Part shown: positions 60,926 through 64,000 of the stretch, one piece after another
Position numbering within the stretch: the first letter of the stretch is position 1
How the letters are laid out: every line of letters starts with the position of its first letter
Assembly (NCBI RefSeq): GCF_011326755.1
Contig: NZ_JAAOIE010000008.1
Location: 41,652-105,651 of the forward strand
DNA length: 64,000 nt
Direction: 5' to 3'
Origin: Cochlodiniinecator piscidefendens
GTDB taxonomy: Bacteria > Pseudomonadota > Alphaproteobacteria > Rhodobacterales > Rhodobacteraceae
The notes under the pieces: generated by a model
What the model was told of the DNA's origin: nothing
Database searches by the model: none
The model's input: the letters and a program-made list of their open reading frames with translations, nothing else
Made by a program: the position numbers and the translations under genes

Positions 60926-62293
60926 ATGGAAGCGCTTACCAATCTAGTAGGGCAGATTAACTCAATCGTGTGGGGACCAGTGATGCTGGTTCTTATTCTC
61001 GGTGTGGGGTTTTTCCTACAAGCTGGGCTGAAATTTATGCCTATCATGAAATTGGGAACGGGCTTTAGCCTGCTCTTTAAAGGTCGCGAAGATAGCGGCG
61101 AAGGCCAAATCAGCCCGTTCAACGCGCTGATGACATCATTGTCCGCGACCATCGGTACCGGTAACATTGCTGGTGTTGCAACGGCTGTATTCCTAGGTGG
61201 CCCTGGTGCGCTGTTCTGGATGTGGATGACCGCGCTTGTCGGTATGGCAACCAAATATGCTGAGGCTGTTCTTGCGGTGAAATACCGTGAACAAGATGAA
61301 TTGGGCAACTTTGTTGGTGGCCCGATGTACTACATCAAAAACGGTCTGTCTTCTGGTTGGTACTGGTTGGCACCTGCGTTTGCTTTGTTTGGCGCGATTG
61401 CGGCATTCGGCATCGGCAACGGCGTTCAGGCGAACGGTGTTGCTGCGGTTATCAACTCTAACTTTGGTGTTCCAACAGCCGTAACCGGTATCGTTCTGAT
61501 GGTTCTCACAGCAGGCGTTATTCTGGGTGGCATCAGCCGCATCGGTTCTGTCGCTGGTAAATTGGTTCCGTTCATGGCGGTTGCTTATATTATCGCAGGC
61601 CTTTTGGTTCTTTTGATCAATATCGGTTCTGTTGGTTCTGCGCTTAGCCTTGTGTTCACACATGCATTCACACCATCCGCTGCTGAAGGCGGCTTTGCTG
61701 GTGCGGCTGTTTGGGCTGCGATCCGTTTCGGTGTGGCACGTGGTGTGTTCTCAAACGAGGCTGGTCTGGGTTCAGCGCCTATCGCGCACGCAGCAGCATC
61801 GACTGCTGGTCCGGTCAACCAAGGTTTGATCGCGATGTTGGGTACCTTCATTGATACCATCATCGTTTGTTCGATCACTGGTCTTGCGATCATCGCCTCT
61901 GGTGCTTGGACATCGGGTGAATCTGGTGCTGCTTTGACATCACTTGCGTTTGAAATGTCTCTGCCGGGTATCGGTGGGTACATCATCGCAATTTCACTGT
62001 CGATCTTTGCCTTCACCACTATTTTGGGTTGGTCTTTCTACGGCGAAAAATGCGTAGGCTTCTTCTTTGGTGCGAAAGCGCTGATGCCTTACCGCGTCTT
62101 GTGGGTTGTTGCGATTTACTTCGGTGCGACAGCTGATCTCGGCTTTATCTGGCTCTTGGCCGATACGCTGAACGCTATGATGGCGATCCCGAACTTGATC
62201 GCTTTGGCTCTGCTTAGCCCGATCGTCTTTAAACTGACACGCGAATTCTTTGCGTCCGGCGGTAAGTCTGAATCTGGAACACCAGCAGAATAA
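60926..62293 (+). CDS. Sodium:alanine/glycine symporter (AGCS family)
   Basis: 455 residues with about ten membrane segments. The family signature GTGNIAGVATAVFLGGPGALFWMW lies near residue 75-98, GVARGVFSNEAGLGSAPIAH in the middle, and TTILGWSFYGEKC in the C-terminal third. It imports glycine or alanine with Na+. AGGGAGG precedes the ATG. Between lipA and gcvT it would supply glycine to the cleavage system. It is followed by a strong hairpin. Confidence 0.9.
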   Translation: MEALTNLVGQINSIVWGPVMLVLILGVGFFLQAGLKFMPIMKLGTGFSLLFKGREDSGEGQISPFNALMTSLSATIGTGNIAGVATAVFLGGPGALFWMWMTALVGMATKYAEAVLAVKYREQDELGNFVGGPMYYIKNGLSSGWYWLAPAFALFGAIAAFGIGNGVQANGVAAVINSNFGVPTAVTGIVLMVLTAGVILGGISRIGSVAGKLVPFMAVAYIIAGLLVLLINIGSVGSALSLVFTHAFTPSAAEGGFAGAAVWAAIRFGVARGVFSNEAGLGSAPIAHAAASTAGPVNQGLIAMLGTFIDTIIVCSITGLAIIASGAWTSGESGAALTSLAFEMSLPGIGGYIIAISLSIFAFTTILGWSFYGEKCVGFFFGAKALMPYRVLWVVAIYFGATADLGFIWLLADTLNAMMAIPNLIALALLSPIVFKLTREFFASGGKSESGTPAE

Positions 62294-62303
62294 TAAGAAC
62301 AAC

Positions 62304-62327
62304 GGAGGCCCGTTTATTCGGGCCTCC
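62304..62327 (+). terminator. Hairpin between symporter and uspA genes
   Basis: GGAGGCCCG (62304-62312) and CGGGCCTCC (62319-62327) form a perfect 9-bp stem with a 6-nt loop. No T-run follows, so it may act as an mRNA 3' stabiliser or partial terminator within the operon. Confidence 0.55.
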
Positions 62328-62360
62328 ACTCCAGAAATTCAATGTCTCAGGAGATGACAG

Positions 62361-62774
62361 ATGGCGACTAAAATTTTGTTCCCCGTAGATCATAGTGACG
62401 CCCAATCGTGGAAAAAGGCACTGCCCGTCGCATTGGAGCAGGCCAAGTTTTACGGCGCGGAGCTACACGCGGTTTCGGTCATTCCCGAGATCATCCAATT
62501 GCCAAACCTGCCTGCCAATTATGGTGCTGGTGCCAAGGAACATGTTGCAGAGAAAATCCGCGCGATCCTTGCAGATGGTGGTGCAAATGACGTGCCTGTT
62601 CATATCGAAGAAGGTAGCGTTTATCGCGAAATTCTAAAGCTCGCCCACAAAGACGGTTATGATTTGATCGTTATGGCATCGGCCAAGGGTGACTTCCCAA
62701 ACTACGAAATCGGTCCGAACCTTGCCCGCGTTGTCAGAAATGCGCATTGTACGGTTATGGTTGTACGCGACTGA
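62361..62774 (+). CDS. Universal stress protein UspA family
   Basis: 137 residues, one Usp domain. The N-terminus is TKILFPVDHSDAQSWKKAL. The nucleotide-binding-type loop is degenerate (MASAKGDFPNYEIGPNLARV in place of GSxGxxGxxxGS), and VVRNAHCTVMVVRD closes the fold. AGGAGA precedes the ATG. It sits between the symporter and gcvT, so it may modulate the symporter, as UspA-type proteins do next to some transporters; this is inference. Confidence 0.85.
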   Translation: MATKILFPVDHSDAQSWKKALPVALEQAKFYGAELHAVSVIPEIIQLPNLPANYGAGAKEHVAEKIRAILADGGANDVPVHIEEGSVYREILKLAHKDGYDLIVMASAKGDFPNYEIGPNLARVVRNAHCTVMVVRD

Positions 62775-62795
62775 ATTAAGAAAGGTATGTCAACA

Positions 62796-63893
62796 ATGAC
62801 AGATACTCCTAAACATACACCTCTCTACGATTTACACGTAGAGTTGGGTGGCAAGATGGTCGATTTTGCAGGCTGGATGATGCCGGTGAACTACCCACTT
62901 GGTATTATGGGTGAACATGCCCAATGTCGTGAACGCGCAGCTTTGTTTGACGTGTCTCATATGGGGCAAGTGATCTTGCGTGGCGAAAATGTGGCTCAGA
63001 AACTTGAGGCATTGGTGCCATCTGCGATGACAACCGTGAAAGAGGGCAAAGCGCGTTACACGTTCTTTACCAACGAAAACGGCGGCATCATGGATGACTT
63101 GATCGTTTCAAACGCGGGTGATCATCTGTTCGTGGTTGTGAATGCCTCCATGCGTCATCAGGATATTCCGCATATGCGCGATAATCTTGAAGGCGTCGAA
63201 GTTACCGAAATCTTTGATCGTGCGTTGATTGCGGTTCAAGGCCCCAAAGCCGAAGGCGTTGTGGCAGCACTTTGCCCGGCTGTGGCGGACATGACATTCA
63301 TGCAAACCATGGTGGGTGACATCTTGGGTGCGGAATGCCGGATTTCACGTCTGGGCTACACTGGCGAAGATGGTTATGAAATTTCCATCCCAGAAGACCG
63401 CGCCGTTGAAATCACCAAAGCGTTCCTTGCGCATGAAGACTGCGAAGCAGCCGGTTTGGGTGCACGCGACAGTCTGCGCCTAGAGGCTGGCCTGTGTTTG
63501 TATGGCAACGATATCGACAATGACACAAGCCCGGTTGAGGCGTCATTGGTTTGGGCCATGCAGAAAAGCCGTCGTGAAAACGGTGGGTTCCCGGGTGCGG
63601 CACGCATCCAAAAAGAACTGGCCGAGGGTGCGTCACGCAAACTTGTTGGGATCAAACCATCTGGTCGTGCACCTGCGCGTTCAGGCGTTGAAATCCAATG
63701 TTCCAATGGCAACACTATCGGTGCGATCACGTCTGGCGGCTTTGGCCCGACAGTGGGCGGCCCGGTTGCAATGGGCTATGTGAGCGCGGGTCATGGTGAA
63801 CCGGGCGAGCAAATCAATCTTATCATTCGCGGCAAGGCCCAGCCTGCCGAAATCGTATCGCTGCCCTTCGTGCAGCAAAACTACAAGCGTTGA
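62796..63893 (+). CDS. gcvT: Glycine cleavage system T-protein (aminomethyltransferase)
   Basis: 365 residues from ATG 62796 (AAAGG 10 nt upstream); an ATG three codons earlier has only a 1-nt spacer. The family start HTPLYDLHVELGGKMVDFAGW, the middle SRLGYTGEDGYEIS and LGARDSLRLEAGLCLYGNDI all match GcvT. It transfers the methylene group of aminomethyl-GcvH to tetrahydrofolate, releasing ammonia. gcvH follows 17 bp later. Confidence 0.93.
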   Translation: MTDTPKHTPLYDLHVELGGKMVDFAGWMMPVNYPLGIMGEHAQCRERAALFDVSHMGQVILRGENVAQKLEALVPSAMTTVKEGKARYTFFTNENGGIMDDLIVSNAGDHLFVVVNASMRHQDIPHMRDNLEGVEVTEIFDRALIAVQGPKAEGVVAALCPAVADMTFMQTMVGDILGAECRISRLGYTGEDGYEISIPEDRAVEITKAFLAHEDCEAAGLGARDSLRLEAGLCLYGNDIDNDTSPVEASLVWAMQKSRRENGGFPGAARIQKELAEGASRKLVGIKPSGRAPARSGVEIQCSNGNTIGAITSGGFGPTVGGPVAMGYVSAGHGEPGEQINLIIRGKAQPAEIVSLPFVQQNYKR

Positions 63894-63910
63894 GCTAGGG
63901 AGATATAGTA

Positions 63911-64000
63911 ATGGGAATCTATTATTCAGAGGATCATGAGTGGGTTTCAGTTGAGGGTGATATTGCGACGGTTGGAATTACGGCGCATGCGGCTGAGCAA
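63911..64000 (+). CDS. gcvH: Glycine cleavage H-protein, 5' part, cut by window end
   Basis: The first 30 codons are present, encoding [20 protein letters not shown] and then [10 protein letters not shown]. This matches the lipoyl-domain start of GcvH (YxxxHEWV; VGITxHAxxQ). The lipoylated lysine lies beyond the window. AGGGAGA precedes the ATG. The next gene is expected to be gcvP. Confidence 0.92.
   Translation, partial: MGIYYSEDHEWVSVEGDIATVGITAHAAEQ

Noticed and set aside
1..64000. tRNA, rRNA, insertion sequences, integrases, phage genes
   Set aside because: None recognised on either strand; the CDS set and short intergenic regions leave little room for them.

Overview
The window reads as a piece of a large extrachromosomal replicon or chromid of an alphaproteobacterium, most likely a marine Rhodobacteraceae (Roseobacter group). 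The reasons are moderate GC content, many binding-protein-dependent sugar ABC transporters, Entner-Doudoroff genes beside a glucose ABC importer, and a replication/partition module of the DnaA-like initiator plus ParAB kind known from roseobacter plasmids. No rRNA, tRNA, CRISPR or transposase was recognised.

Layout. (1) 1-10250: inositol catabolism (iolC partial, iolD, two Gfo/Idh oxidoreductases, iolE), a LacI-type regulator, and an inositol-type ABC importer. Two copies of one palindromic operator tie the parts together. (2) 10249-20409: a two-armed locus controlled by a ROK regulator. One arm holds a CUT1 sugar ABC importer, an argininosuccinate-lyase-like enzyme and a PfkB kinase; the other holds the regulator and a 781-residue PIG-L deacetylase fusion. 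I cannot match this set to a known pathway, and it is the best candidate here for an undescribed catabolic system. (3) 20440-30496: Entner-Doudoroff genes edd-eda, a two-component system, a glucose-type ABC importer and glucokinase. (4) 30519-33130: glutathione-dependent formaldehyde dehydrogenase, a HutD-family protein and a GntR/HutC regulator. (5) 33127-43122: amino-sugar utilisation. nagA, a SIS-domain isomerase/deaminase, a GntR regulator and a BadF-type kinase face murQ, a CUT1 ABC importer and a third Gfo/Idh enzyme across a promoter region with mirrored operators. (6) 43172-48641: replication and partition. A DnaA-like initiator diverges from parAB, with six copies of a 16-bp palindrome (consensus TGTCCCCGCGGGGACA) that look like parS; four of them lie inside coding sequences. 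(7) 47076-55889: a nine-repeat Ig-like biofilm-type adhesin followed by its own type I secretion system. (8) 55911-58356: small single genes (GFA protein, trypsin-like protease, zinc-ribbon protein, XRE-cupin regulator). (9) 58483-64000: a glycine-cleavage module (lpdA, lipA, Na+/alanine-glycine symporter, UspA, gcvT, gcvH cut by the window end).

How it works together. Four separate sugar importers each feed a local kinase or dehydrogenase set and have their own transcription regulator. In all four, a terminator-like hairpin sits between the binding-protein gene and the first permease gene, which would give excess binding protein over membrane components. Inositol, glucose and amino-sugar breakdown would converge on central metabolism through the Entner-Doudoroff and fructose-6-phosphate nodes. 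The partition locus borders the surface adhesin, and one candidate parS site is written into an adhesin repeat by synonymous or near-synonymous codon changes.
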